Positions 10,510-22,994 of a stretch of DNA of 64,000 nt are shown here, in pieces. How positions within the stretch are numbered: the first letter of the stretch is position 1; each line of letters starts with the position of its first letter. Below the pieces are notes generated by a model, which made no database searches, was not told the origin of the DNA, and saw nothing but the letters and a program-made list of their open reading frames with translations. A program made the translations under genes and the position numbers. The stretch is taken from positions 496,001 to 560,000 of the forward strand of contig JAGTJL010000013.1 in the NCBI GenBank assembly GCA_020746875.1, read 5' to 3'. The stretch comes from Rhexocercosporidium sp. MPI-PUGE-AT-0058. Taxonomy: Eukaryota > Ascomycota > Leotiomycetes > Helotiales.

Positions 10510-11244
10510 CTAACGAGACAGGGTTGAGAGTATGATGTATCTCGAGAGAGCGACGGGTTCAAGGGAAAATTTGAACATGTTTGGCAATGGCTATGGGCGG
10601 GCGGGCAGCCGCATTTGCCCCTACTATGGAAATAAAGACGTCAGGCAGGGCTGTTTTCCAGGCGCTAATGGCCATGAAGTGAAAGGCAGTTCTCAGTTCA
10701 GGTATATTTCACCTTCGAATCACTGGCATCGTTTGAAAGCATCTTACTTGGTGTTTCTTTGCTTCTTGTGTCTTGTTTGTCTAGGGCTCAGTCTTGTGAA
10801 TCTTGTCAAGAGGCAAAAGAGTTTGACAGCATACTCTACAAGAGCTTTTATAGAGGGAAGATATTGCACCTGAGTTGAATCCGCGCGGTGTAGTTCAGGA
10901 ATGAAAGATTGACTGGTCTTAGGAGCTCACATTGGCCAATTCAAGGTCCAAAATGCATATTCCAGAGCTCCGTTCTCCCGTCTGAATGTTCACAGCCTCC
11001 AGACGAATCACACCACAAGCTCAGTAGTCATAGGAAATGACTAGTCAACAGATGAACCTCTCTACAGAATCCTGCTGCTATTTTTGCTTTGAATTAGGCA
11101 ACACCACCGGAGATCCAGCTTCCATTGACATCTTTACCAACGACGAGCGGGTTCCCATGGAAGCGATAGATCTGCTGAGGATGCTGTCATACAGATATCT
11201 AACAGCATCATGGACCATCCTCCTTACGAGTCTCTAAATTCAAA
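10510..11244. other. Intergenic, nothing recognised
   Basis: A plus-strand open frame at 10532-10873 has a hydrophobic patch but no homology-like pattern and is not called. Confidence 0.4.
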
Positions 11245-12018
11245 TCAATCAAACAACACCTCAGACAAGCGTCTTTTTGCCTCCTCTAGCTCCCAATCGA
11301 CTAATTTCCTCGTCTTTTTATCCTCCATTTTCCACTCCACAAAAGGCTTCACAACGGCTCTTTCCTTCTCACTTAACAAATTGACCCTCGTCTTCTATAA
11401 GGTATTCTTTGAAATATTCTCCTCTTAAGGTCTAAAAAACTTCTTATCTAAATACTTCCAAAATACCGTATTAAACGCCCAGCTGTTCCTCGCAACATAA
11501 TTGAGCCAAAACCGGCCAGTCTCCTAACTTTCACGCATATATATAAACAAGACGAATAATAAAGTTTCGGAGCCAATTTCTCTTTCTGCTATTTCTATAG
11601 CCGACACCCAGGTTTGTAACCGCATATCGTAAACCTTAGCCCAGTCATTGATATCCGGTTTCTAGGATTCTAGCGCTTCAAGAAGTAGCTACTAAAGACA
11701 ATTAAGCATGAATTATATAGGTGCAGCAGCATAAGTAAGCTCCTAGTCTATGATTGCAAGTATATCGTCGGATTTATCGACGAGAATATTGCCGGGTCTG
11801 AAGTTATCATTCTAAAGCCTAAATAATCCAATATTACTCGGTACGCAGGAAAGTTAAGACTCCTAGCTTTAAGACTGGGCTGACTAAGTATTATTAGCGA
11901 ATCCAAAACTTAAGAGTCGATGGTCTTTCCTTAAACGGCGGAAGAATTATCGTGCTATATACTTGTTTCGGCAATTATCCTCGGTAGTAACAAGGTTATT
12001 ATATTGGAAAATGAGCTA

Positions 12019-12061
<43 letters not shown>

Positions 12062-12640
12062 CTACTAAAGCAATATAATACTTATCTATTATACTAAATG
12101 TATTGTTTTCAGGCGGAAGTACAGCATAGGGAGTATATGCGAGTTATAGTATATCGTTCATGTTTTTAAAGAGAAAGCGTTCTTTTATAGAAAAAGTAAC
12201 GTTATCGTTCTTAAACAACGATCTAATGCGATCGAATGATAGCCGAGAGATCTATAGTAGGCATCGTGCTACTTTCTCGTAGAATGTCGAGAGCACGGTT
12301 ATTGAGATGTTTAGTTCTAAAACTAAAGTTACGTCGGGGTCGGGGTTAGGCTTTTTGATTCGGTGAGCTATTAATCCGCAATTTTCCACGTATTAAAGTA
12401 TTATAAAAGGTCTAAGATCGGATTTTTCGCTATAGAAGAATACCTTATGAACTGGGACTTGTGTGTATTGTTCTACGCATCTTACTGTGGCACCTTCTCG
12501 TAGGGTCTTCTCGATCGGAAACTGAACCCAAACTGAACCTAATCTGGGCAAGGAAGTCGAATATAAATATCGGAAGTCATTCTTTCGACTTAGACTTTAT
12601 ATAAGATATTATATCTACCGATAATCAAAGGTAGCCTAAA
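11245..12640 (-). pseudogene. RIP-mutated aminoglycoside-phosphotransferase-like (APH family) gene
   Basis: Reading the minus strand in one frame gives fungal APH-family signatures interrupted by many stops. From N to C: VWVQFPIEKTLREGATVR and EQYTQVPVHKV (P-loop/beta-strand region); YAVLPPENNTFS; a NDNFRPGNILVDKSDDILAI segment (catalytic HxDxxxxN/Brenner motif and metal-binding IIDW, here IID then stop); then INDWAKVYDMRLQTWVSAIE; and FWLNYVARNSWAFNTVFWKY. Where the family has Trp the sequence has TAG (for example IID-stop-ELTYA for IIDWEFTYA), and Gln codons appear as TAA. This transition pattern is that of RIP. The 3' 150 bp is stop-free and ends at TGA (complement of 11245-11247). The 5' limit is approximate. 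It could not make a functional kinase. Confidence 0.75.
12018..12057. repeat. (TA)n microsatellite
   Basis: About 35 bp of uninterrupted TA dinucleotides at ~12023-12057, inside the APH pseudogene, replacing what would be coding sequence between the N- and C-terminal lobes. Confidence 0.9.
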
Positions 12641-13829
12641 AGTTGCCTTCCCCCCGAATTTCTGCTCCGCAATAGAAGCTGCAAGTTCGCAGGTATCTTT
12701 CCTTCGAAGCCGTTTCCGTGATATTTCCGATGCTTCATCGTTCTTATCCTACGCCAGGTTATCTAGCTGTGCTCTGGCGTCGCCCATCCTGACTTATCCT
12801 GCCTGTGGTTTCTGGCAATGAGATGGGATGGGATGAGATGGGATGAGACTGAAGTTTGCTCTAAAGGAGTTGATTGCCCATAAACGCCTTTGTGTCCAGT
12901 CTGTGTGTTAGGATCACAGAAGGTTCAAGTTTGGATTCATGTTGGTGCGTGTTACGTGACTATTAATTACTGTAAGACATTTAGAGCTGGTACGCGTGCG
13001 ACGCGCTCATGGCAGATGACCCAGCACAAGACATTCAGCGAAGGTCTTCTATTTTCCTAGTCAACCTTTAAGGAAATGGAGGTATCCGCCACCTGGATAT
13101 GGTCCAACTGCACGGGCATGCTTCCGAGTTCGTCGACTAAGACCTCGGAACAGGTATTGTAGTTTTGAAGGGGACCTCTTCGATGCCAAAAAAAAGAATG
13201 CTTTGGGCGCTTCATCTAACTTTGCGGACTTTACGCTTCATGCTGAAGTTTCGCTTTGCAAATGATAGACAAGAACGAATCTAGAGAACACATGAGTATT
13301 GACTTAAGATTACTGGTATTGCTAGGGTCATAAACTCCAAACAGACGCGGAGACTCAAAGGGACCTTCCAACCCAAATACCAGCCGACTGAGGAGCCTGA
13401 CTCCTAGCGCTGCCCTCCCAGGCTCCCTCACCTGCGAGGTCACCAACAAGGGCTAGGACAAGGCTCTTGAATGAGTTGTTCTCGAAATTCGTGACAATCT
13501 GACATCTCAGGTGGAGGGTGTGCGGTTAAGAAATTCGAAATGTTGGTGATAGCTTTCTGTCCGCAGAGATCGTGGCAGGCACGCCGACTATAAAGACAGC
13601 ACTCATTCCCGTGTCTTGTTCAAATCCATCAGAGCATTCACATCCTCCTTCGACTCGCATTTTGTTGAAAACCATAATTCAATCGCCAATTTTGGCCTGC
13701 TTGACATTAAAAAGCCTTCACAACTCCTACTCCACTTCTCATCATTCTTGCCTTTGCAAAGTAAATCGACTTGCGGAAATCATTTCTCGTTTCCGCCAAC
13801 ATTACATTAAAACGGTGCCTCGATTGAAA
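12641..13829. other. Intergenic, nothing recognised apart from a GGGAT-type repeat
   Basis: A short pentanucleotide-like repeat (GGGATGAGAT units) lies near 12821-12849. A minus-strand open frame at 13231-13449 lacks any recognisable motif. Confidence 0.35.
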
Positions 13830-13961
13830 ATGTCGTCGAAGAACAGTGAAAGAGATAGAGACAATAGTCTCACACAGGGCTTCGCTCAGGAAGATGCCCA
13901 CGAAGCGATGATGGCAGCTGGAAATTCCAGCAAGAGAAGACGCGACAAAGCGAGAGAATAA
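13830..13961 (+). CDS. Possible 43-residue hydrophilic protein
   Basis: ATG at 13830 follows a pyrimidine/A-rich leader typical of fungal genes. The product is hydrophilic, with a basic tail (SSKRRRDKARE). No domain is recognised. It could be a genuine small protein, the first exon of a longer gene, or chance. Confidence 0.25.
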   Translation: MSSKNSERDRDNSLTQGFAQEDAHEAMMAAGNSSKRRRDKARE

Positions 13962-15662
13962 AGGTAGAGAGAGGTTGAAGAGTAGAGGAAGTGGACGCGG
14001 TCGAGGCAAACCTTAATGCTGGCAAAGATAGCAGAAAGAAGCGTAATAAGTGATGCTTCGCAACACCAAATCCAGTAGATTAGCTACTCACGCGGGTATG
14101 GGGATGGTGGTGGATTGCTTTGCTTGATTTCGATCTTGACACTCGGTTTTGGAGTTTGATAACACGCTCATTAGGACAAAGTTGCATTATATGAAGCTTA
14201 TGAATACATCCTCTCATCACTCGAAGTAGAAGCAGATAGGCTCGCCTGTGCCGTTCTGAGTTAGCGAGCGGTACAGTAGGGCCACCTTAAGAAGCTACCT
14301 CCATTCATTTCTAATCTGGCTCTCTTCGCAGATAATCACCTATCTGCTTCACATTGGAGAACTCAAGCAACGAGATGAAACCCACACCATATCAGGACCC
14401 GCTTCGGTGATGTTGGAATTTTCTCGGGGGGTCTTCTTTCACGGCATCTTGACGTTTTGTTCCGTAGCCTTCCAGAGATTGGTACAGGCCCACGAAGGAT
14501 ATTTACCCTTACCTTTCTGTTTCTAGAGAAATGCGGGGTTGCTGTCAGATTATTTTCTGTTGTCAAGATTTGCACTTCTCGTACGGATTTTTGGAGTATC
14601 TAGGAATGGGTACAGTAGCGAGTCTTCCGACCGAACATGAATGACTCGTTTAACGCTGTCTGTGGTAAGAAGGCCAAGCTCTTGCAGGAGACGACAAGAG
14701 CCGTCATATCCCTCTAATGTTCCATTCAGTCTGTGGTATGGCAGCTGTGTATCTTTCTCTGACGGGTATTTGTAAATGATGAACTTAAAGGCACGTGCTG
14801 AACTGACTGTCTATCTCTGTCTCATATGGCGATAAGAAGAGAAAATAATTCAATTCAGGTGCTATGATCGCGTTCCTCACTCCCGGCTTGCAAGAGGCAA
14901 GAGCTGGGCTTTGTCTACCTTTCTGTAAGGCATATAAACTTCTAGGAGATTGAAGTCCGACGAGCAAGCCGCAACATGGGATCCTTCAAGGTCCGTATGA
15001 GCAGAGAGAAATGGCATTCGCTACTCGCACGTAGGTGTCAAGTTTTGGCCTGACTGTTAATGTCCTAATAGATACTGTAAGCTGCCTGTGCTCTCCTAGC
15101 GCTAGTAGGAAGGTGAGATTGGTTGAACACTCAGAGTTGCTAGTCGTTGCCAATGTCACTTTTGTTGTCGATGCTATCTGTACTGTCAATGAAGGACACA
15201 CCAACGATGTTCTTACGCTCGGTCACTTTGCGTGAAATGTGTAACGTGGACCAAGAATTACTCCGTCGCCGTAGGACGGAGAAAAATTACAGTTTTGCTG
15301 CGCGAGGGAGAAGGTAATCGAAGTCCTCTTGGCTGTGACCTCGCTGGTTGTCGTAAATATCTCCATCGTGTAGTATTTCCTCGTTGCTCAAATGGTTGGT
15401 AGAAGGGAAGGTTTTAATATGTCTTGACTGCAGGTGTACATGTCCGAGGAGGAAAAGTAACTCAATGCCCCCAGAGAGACAATTCACATATATCAACAGG
15501 TAGCCACTAGCAATAGTATACCAAATTCATTCAATGCCATGTATTTATGTGTATCGTATATACGGATCCTCATCCTCCAAAAGGCCATCAAGCTCCAGCA
15601 AGATGTGTGACAGATCCAATTTACCACAGCATGCTCTTCCCCTCATAAGCCATACTGCTCAA
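13962..15662. other. Intergenic, no supported gene
   Basis: 1.7 kb without a recognisable coding segment. Open frames at 14986-15235 on opposite strands are mirror images. The right end is the 3' region of the FKBP gene. Confidence 0.35.
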
Positions 15663-16347
15663 CTACAATTCGTTGTGCTCCTGGCCATCACCATCGCTGT
15701 CAGCAATCACAACCTTGACAGCCTCAGCAGCATCAGCTACTTTGCTCTTGATGGCTTCCTTCACACCTTCAGTAGCCTTGTCCGCGACGCTCTCTGCCGT
15801 CTCCTTGGCCTTCTCAACCTTCTTCTCGACGATGCTCTCGGGAGCTTTGACCCCGTCGATGCCCATCAATTCGGTCTCAAAGACTGTAGATGTAAATTAG
15901 CCAATCTGCTAATGGAAATGTGAAATTGGATAGGCGTACTCAGTGTGCTACCTCCGGGAATTGGGCCCATGGTTCTGTCACCATAACCAAACTCGGGAGG
16001 AATGGTGAGGGTTCTCTTCTCTCCAATGCACATATCCAAGAGGTTGTCATCCCATCTGTACCCAATTAGTCCATGCCAGTACACACAGCCAGCCAATCTG
16101 CAATGGCAACATACCCCTTGATCACCTGTCCCTGGCCAACGGTGAAGCTCAATGGCTGACCCCGCTTGTAGCTAGCATCAAATTCGGAGCCATCGGACTG
16201 CAATGTGCCCTTGTAGTGTACGGAGATCTTGTCACCACGCTTGGTCTTTCGGTCGCATTCGACGGCACGGGTCACTTCGATTTCGACCTCGGCGGCGAAG
16301 ACGCTGGTGGCTACAGTGGCCAGGGCAGCGAGTGTAAGCAGACGCAT
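15663..16347 (-). CDS. ER-lumen FKBP-type peptidyl-prolyl cis-trans isomerase (FKBP2/FKBP22 type)
   Basis: Exons on the minus strand are 16347-16115, 16055-15940 and 15883-15663 (introns 59 and 56 bp), giving 189 residues. A signal peptide ([18 protein letters not shown], residues 1-18) is followed by one FKBP domain to about residue 130: [51 protein letters not shown], then [22 protein letters not shown] Lys/Glu/Ala-rich extension of ~60 residues ends in HNEL, an HDEL-like ER-retrieval signal. Members of this family catalyse proline isomerisation during folding of secreted proteins and bind FK506/rapamycin. The layout matches Neurospora FKBP22, which also has an extended tail ending HNEL. 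All splice joins keep the conserved sequence intact (for example GGSTL/IFETEL). High confidence. Confidence 0.93.
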
Positions 16348-17813
16348 TGTATGATTGGAAATGGTAGGTGATCTGTTGTGGGATGTGAGTTGCGGTGGAC
16401 AAGACAGAGAGGAGGGGAATGAAGCTCTGTCTGGAAATGTACGGGTTGACAAAGATCTGGACACGTTGAATTGGGATGGCAGATTGGACAGAAATCCTTG
16501 TTCCTTTCCGACTTACCTGGGGGAAGGCGGCGGCTATGAATTTGGCTCAATTGGGCGAATCGAGTTGGATGGAACCTGGCAGTCAAGTCGTCTGGTGTTT
16601 TGGGATATGTAGCTCGAAGTCGCGCAGGGATGTCATTGGAGGGCCAACGTGGGGAAAAGCGCTGGGCCAGAAAGGGTTAGTGCGGGAGTTGGGCAGGAAT
16701 GACTTCGTTCCAATTTCACTTCACCGTCCTCTTTCTCATCATCACACACCGGATCTGGTCCAGGAGCGAGTATACGACATCACGTATCAGCTCAACTCTC
16801 ACCGGCACTGTCCGAGCACTCTGCTCACCGGACTCCCCGTCTACGAGGTAAACAGCTTCAGTCACGAGAGTTTGAACACCTTGTTTATCAGGCTGAGCCA
16901 ATGATTGTTCTATGTCCAGCTTTGGGGTGGAGCCCAACCACCAGGCAAGGCTGACAAGACTCATCATTCCATTCCACTCCACTCCACTCCACCATTGAGC
17001 TTCTGCTCACACCCAGTCAGCATCTTTCAGCTCGTCCAGCATCAAGCGTGCCCTTTCTTGCCAGGCACCAATATTGCCCCCTTCCAAGCACTCTCGTCCG
17101 CTGCCATGGCTAATCCGGCAACCTCAAGTCCAACGCAACCGGTGGGCATGGGGGTGGTCCTTACGAGTTTGGCGGCGTGGGACAGAGGGGCAAGTCAGCC
17201 CGAAAGGCATGGGAACGCCTCGCCGTCAGTCGATTGTTCTGCCCATACTCTGCCACAATCGGCGCAGCCCAACCAGCCTGTCCTCCTCGCAAGCCACACT
17301 CTCAACGCTTTCCTCTGGTCTTTATTCGATCCGTTTACCGCGTTTGCACTTCTGCACGCGTCTCAAGGCCATAGCCACTGACGCGGCGGGCATTCTTGGG
17401 AATTGCCTTATACCAGCCAGTCCCTGAGTTGTCAGTCCTTTCATTTCCTTCTCGAAAAGAGCTCACCGAAGCTCGGTCTGAAGTGACGCATGGGTATGGC
17501 TCGGTCAAGAGAGGCAAAAACCGGCGCAGTCCCAAGCGGGAGGCCTCTAGCAATGGGAATTGTCTTGGTTGCAAGACTGCAAGCAGTCGCCTCGGCAGAA
17601 TGCTCTGTGCTTGGTAAGTTTCTGTTGGGCGGATGTAAGTTCCCCTGCAAATACTTATAAGTATCATTTCTTCACTTCAAAATCTTTCCCAAGAGAATAA
17701 CTTCTAGTCTTCCTCCTCCCAGTCACGATCTATCACACCGCCTCACTTTCGCCCTGTCACAAGAAGCAATCAACCACCCGCCAGTCTAAATACGAACCGA
17801 GTCCCATCCCAAA
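16348..17813. other. Divergent intergenic region between FKBP and the 17814 gene
   Basis: Holds the FKBP promoter/leader. A short CCACT-type repeat lies near 16971-16992. Open frames here overlap on both strands with no conserved pattern. Confidence 0.4.
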
Positions 17814-18221
17814 ATGTCGTCCACCAACTCCCGAGGCAATTACATCCAGAAACCTACAACCATCATACAATCTCGAGGATCCTCCGTCGAGTCCCGCACT
17901 TCCTCCAGTCGATCTTCTACAGACGGAAACGACACATCGAGTCGGAGATTCATGGCGAACTCGGAAGGAATAGTTGAGAAGCTCAGAGTTCCCGATAATA
18001 GTTTGTCTCCCTACATCATGCTAACGTCCCTGTGCGATTGCTAATGGATCCAAGTGCACCATTTCATAGAAACGAAGTCCAACAGCAAAGTCAAGATCAT
18101 TCACCAAGATAAGGGGATCTACGACCCACAGGCACCACACGCCTCCTCGGCAACATCCGGAGACTACAAGTATACACAGGATGAGCACAGAGAGCGACAA
18201 AGACGTAAGGCGCGGAAGTGA
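17814..18221 (+). CDS. Small hydrophilic Ser-rich/basic protein, unknown
   Basis: Exons 17814-18000 and 18055-18221, with a 54-bp intron (donor GTTTGT, CTAAC/CTAAT branch, acceptor CAAG), give 117 residues. The first exon codes a Ser/Arg-rich segment (SSVESRTSSSRSSTDGNDTS). The second codes HHFIETKSNSKVKIIHQDKG and ends in a strongly basic EHRERQRRKARK tail. The leader is C/A-rich. No signal peptide, membrane helix or catalytic motif. It is probably cytosolic or nuclear. The frame is maintained across a plausible intron, which supports it being real. No family recognised. Confidence 0.5.
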
Positions 18222-21200
18222 ATGGCATAACGGAGGGCATATGGGGCCGACGGAAAGGGCATCCATCGAGGCGTACAAGCGATTGGGGGTTATCATTGGC
18301 AACTACAAGCGCAAGGCTTTTCGGCTTAAAGGGTGCATCGCTTAATGCCGCAAAGGAGAATGCCAATACTCTTTGCGGGAATTGTTTCTAGGGCTACGGG
18401 TGTAAGCTGGAGCTTTTTGAGTCTTGGCTATTTAGAGGCTGTGTATGGCGGACTTTGTCTTTATGTTTGTGAGGCAAACTTGTGGAATTTGGGACTGGCG
18501 TGATGGATAAATGGATGGGTACTTGGTGGAAATACTGGATGGGTGTACTATTTGTTTGGTGGGTGACAAACGAGGCTGTCCTTTCTTTCTGGAACGCCTT
18601 GCTTACTTCGTTTGGCACTTGTATTTCTGCGCATGTGCGAGGCACAATAGATGGATATTTTCCATGTACTCTAAACCATTTACTTCGCTCTGCTGTACTT
18701 ATCTTCATGTACCATTTCTGCACTTTCCCGAGCCTTGCCCCCAAATTCGGATCATCTTTTCCTCCTGATCTAAAATCTCACCCACCCACCCACTCTCTCC
18801 CCTTCTTGAAGCCGACGCCAATGGTTGCGTTGCCTGGTGCCTTACATAAAAACGCTAGCCTTACCTCCTTTTTCACATGCGACAGGATACAGGACGCGTG
18901 GGCAGTCCTGCCAGACCTGCATCTTGGCGTCAGGACTGTATGCAGGTCGTAAGCTCGGGTTGATGTGGTGCTTCCTGCAGGTGCTGGGTGGCTCAGTTCC
19001 TGGGCTTGAGCGCTCGATTTTAATGGTTGTGTATTCAGTACTGTAAGATATGCCATTCTATCATGTCAGGACCGAGGATAATTTGTTTGGTAGGGGTTGA
19101 TGGCTTTACTTGACAATGATAAGATAATGATAATGATAATGATTATTACATGCGGCCTTTATCTTCTATTATTGAATGAGCCCTGGTACATGATTTTCAT
19201 TCTCATGGGTGCTGGACAGCCTTGTTTTGTTTGCGAGCATGGTCTTGGATTTTGTTTTAAAGTATATGTACTGAGAGGGGTGGGGTACATAGGTGGGATC
19301 TCATGTAATGCGATAGACAGTAACAATTCGATCATTCTTTCCTTCCAATCTCCGCTGCGATGGCGCGTTTATATATCTGCCTCCTTCCCTCCTCTGTTTG
19401 GGGATATGAAAAGTGGTTTGCAGTTCTCTAGATCTCGAGTGAAGACGTGTGTGACGGTAAATCCCAAAATTCCGAATCTACAGTAGCGTCTAGTTGGCGT
19501 GGTCCATCTCTGAATTACCTGTCATGAGATCCGGATATCCGGTATTATTCTATTTAAAAGGACTCTCGTTTCCGTGCTGTTAAGACTAGGCAAGCATGGA
19601 TATGAGATGTGGAAGCTTAGAACTCTCAGGTATGGCGTAGTTCGAGCGCTCCGTTTTCTCCCTCTACATTCTTAGCTGCTTAATTTCAGTTATGAGACTC
19701 GTACTGCTAACCTGTGATGTGTTATTGAGATTTCAGGGTAAATTTAGTGTTCGTGAGAGGGTATTTTTGCAAAAATAGAGCTGGGAGGTGATGGTGAAGT
19801 CAGGGATGACAACCATCACCTTCTCGCAAGTCAATCCCTTTTGTCTCTCGTTGGACCCAGAAAATAGGCATGAACAGCATTACATTGAACAAGTAAGATT
19901 ACAGTAAAATTCCTAGTTGTGCCTGTAGAGGTACTTCGAAATGCCGCTTTTCTGAGCCTTCTTCGAGTGCCAGATGATTTATCAGTAGCGCAGTATCGTA
20001 AAGCACTTTCGTTTCCTTTGCTTTGAGGTCTTGTGAAATCATGGAGAGAAGGAAGATTTATAAGTAATATATAGCAATACACGTAGAGGCATTAGGGATT
20101 CGATTTTCTGCTTGCGAGTCTCAGAGTCTGTGTTTGCTGCTCATTTGATGAAATGAGATCGTGAGATGCACCTTAAAGTAGACAAGACATACCATAAAGT
20201 TCTTACGGGGTCAGAAACTAAGCGTCATATTCACGCAAATCTCACCACTTGTGGCGGTAAACTCTTTCCGAATCTGGGTATTTAAGGAACAGCTTTGCCG
20301 TCTTGAGTATGGGCAAATATAGAGAAGCATCGCAACAAATAACCCAAGCTTCTTCTCATGGTGTCTGGTCACCCACGAATCGTAGCGTGGGTGTAAAATG
20401 AACTATATTCAGCGCTTTCGATGCTGACATTAATGCAGTCCGCGATTCGGAGCGGATTCCTGAGTGATGTACAGCACTTCAAGGAAGTTTTGTTTTTCTG
20501 ACGATACAAATTCCATTGACAAAAAACGCTCAGTTGGGAACAAAGAAATCAATGGTAACATCCTAGTATTCTCAACTCCGTACCGCAACTCAGTTTTAGT
20601 TTAGGGCTTATTCTACCTTTGGTCCTTTACTCCTCGAACTCGTTCATGTCGAATACATTGTTGAGTACCACATGATCTGAAGCGAGCTTCCACACATACC
20701 CATTAATTCCCATTACTTCGTAGGTACGGAGAGCAAAGAGCAGCCGGATAGATCTTTATAAATACTCCGAGATGCTGTGAGATATCTGTATTTTAGATGA
20801 CTAGTGTGCAGTCGGGAGACACCGGTTTATTTGAGTTTTAGGTGAATAACGGTGACTTGGAAAGCCTGAGATGAGACGGAAACTCGAGTTAGGGGGGCGA
20901 TGCCCATTCTGAGAAGATAAAATTGCCTCCCTCATTATGCGTTCGAGGTATTCTAGCTCGTATGTTCTAGGAAACTGTCACACACAAGACGATTTAAAGG
21001 ATGTCACGATAATGAACCTTTCAGCCTTGAATGGAGATGATTTCTCCCATGAATAGTCCTTTGAAGAGGTAGCGAAGGTTTCCTCTCATCGACTAGTGAC
21101 CCATATCTGATAGCGAAATCAATGCCTTAACAACGAAGGCGGAGCAAGTTTTTCAACCTGCTTCCACAATAATTTCTCATCATTTGCTCGCAGCATTGCC

Positions 21201-21987
21201 CTGGAAATAGAGATTTAGCTAGTAAGCAAAAAGCCAACAGGACTCGAAGCGCATCGTCCAGCTGCCCATGAAGGTTGCTGATCGTTGACACGGAACGTGT
21301 CTTCTGGTTGTATGATTTCTGATTGCAGAGCTAGTACTTATAATGAATGACCCTAATTTCCTGTCGGTATAGCGATAGTGATCTTTATGTAGAAGAGTTT
21401 GGCTTTTTCTACCCTGGCCTAGTTCTTACAATTCTCGGAGTAACCGACTGTTTCGAACGTTAATTGTTTCTAAAGGGGTTCTCAAATTCGATAATGAGTA
21501 ATATCGACGCTCTTACCAAGTCTCAATAGGAAGGGAGCTAGAGCGAAATAAGCCTGGAATTTAGTTTTGAGTCTGCATGGACGAAGTGTCATACCTCCCT
21601 ATAATGCCACCGAGACAGCAAACACACAACATCTGGAAAAGGGGCACGCTTAGAATGAAGCGAGTCTTGGCAAACATACACTGAAGTACCCCGCTGCTTC
21701 CACTTCCGAAATATTGGTCGAACAGAAGGCACAAAAGCTGAACACGCATTGGTCTGGGTTACAGTGACGTTTTACCTCATCGTTACTAGGTAGTTCTAAA
21801 GGTCGAATGCGGCGCCAAATACCCGTACCCAGCCACAGCGGAAGCATTTACCCCTCATTCACGTGACTGTCTAAATTCCGAGAATGATCACACCATGTAG
21901 CCCGATACAAAGTCCTGAGATCTGCCTCATTGACTAGATTAAACCCCCTTGAGCCTTGCCCGTTTGCGAATTCCTTCATGTTCAAAG
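18222..21987. other. Long gene-poor stretch, nothing recognised
   Basis: 3.7 kb with no conserved coding segment on either strand. It contains a short (GATAAT)n-like tract at ~19124-19142. The open frame at 18482-18952 starts at a non-ATG codon and has no domain. The last ~100 bp is the leader of the SDR gene. Confidence 0.4.
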
Positions 21988-22994
21988 ATGAGTTCCAATC
22001 TCACGACAGACTTGCGTCCACACCTAGCACTTGTCACTGGAGCAAGTGGCGGCATTGGAAGAGCGACCTGTCAGGCTCTTGCCTCTCTGGGCTGCTCGAT
22101 AGCCGTCCATTACCACTCATCCGAAGACAAAGCCACAGCACTCGTGAAGGAGCTCAAAGAAAAGGGCGTGAAAGCCGAATCGTTCAAAGCAGATCTCTCG
22201 AATTACGACGAGGTATGTTCATCCCGACTACCCCGCACTTCCGTCAACACCGCCTTCACGATACTTTCAACACACCACTTACCAATTCAAAGCACTTTGC
22301 TTACACATACCAGGTCCGCAGTCTCCACACTGCTGTTGTCTCATCGTTGGGACATCCAACTATTCTGTTCAACAATGCTGGGCTCACTTTGAAGTCGGGC
22401 ATCAAGAAGATCACGGAGATCTCTATTGAGGAGTTTGAACATACATGGAAAGCTAATTGCGGAAGTGCATTTCTTATGACGCAACTATGTTTACCTGCGA
22501 TGGAGAAGAAAGGATGGGGAAGGGTCATCTTTTGTAGTAGCGTGGCCGGATTTAATGGCGGAGTTGTGGGACCTCATTATGCGTGAGTTTCTCACATAAC
22601 CCTTGGTCACTGTGTTGGCGGAATCTGAACTTCAATGTTCGACTGATCAGGAAATACAATATGCTAATAGGAAATCAGGTCCTCCAAATCAGCTCTACAT
22701 GGGTTAGTACACTGGCTCGCGGGCGCATATGCGACATCTGGTGTAACAATCAATGGTGTTGCTCCTGCATTGATCCAAGAAACAACGATGTTGCCGGGAA
22801 ACAATGAAGAACTAGCCAAAAGTGAAATATTTCTTTGTTCTTTGTCGAGGAGAGGTTGCTAATTTGTTCCAGAAATCCCGATTGGTCGACTCGGATTCCC
22901 AGACGAGGTGGCCGAGACCGTACTCTGGATGGTGAAAACTGGGTATGTCACAAATAAAGTTATCGCAGTTGATGGTGGGTTCTTTGTACAGTAA
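21988..22994 (+). CDS. Short-chain dehydrogenase/reductase (FabG-like classical SDR)
   Basis: Exons 21988-22212, 22314-22582, 22679-22821 and 22873-22994 (introns 101, 96 and 51 bp with GTATGT/GTGAGT/GTGAAA donors) give 252 residues, the usual size for the family. The start is the ATG before SSNLTTDL; upstream codons in frame have no ATG. Visible motifs: nucleotide-binding TGASGGIG (17-24), FNNAGLT, catalytic Ser in FCSSVAG (~151), YASSK with Tyr164 and Lys168, and the C-terminal PIGRLGFPDEVAETVLWM and VDGGF signatures. This is an NAD(P)H-dependent oxidoreductase closest to 3-oxoacyl-ACP reductase-like proteins; the substrate is unknown. It is isolated, about 31 kb from the PKS, so a link is not implied. 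Confidence 0.9.

Noticed and set aside
10532..10873. Frame with a hydrophobic helix (SYLVFLCFLCLVCLGLSLVN)
   Set aside because: Looks like T-rich DNA read in frame. No conserved motif or splice context.
13231..13449. 72-codon minus-strand frame
   Set aside because: No ATG context, domain or neighbour support.
18482..18952. 156-codon plus-strand frame
   Set aside because: Begins at a non-ATG codon; composition (many Trp, Cys) is typical of chance frames. Overlapped by equal frames on the other strand.
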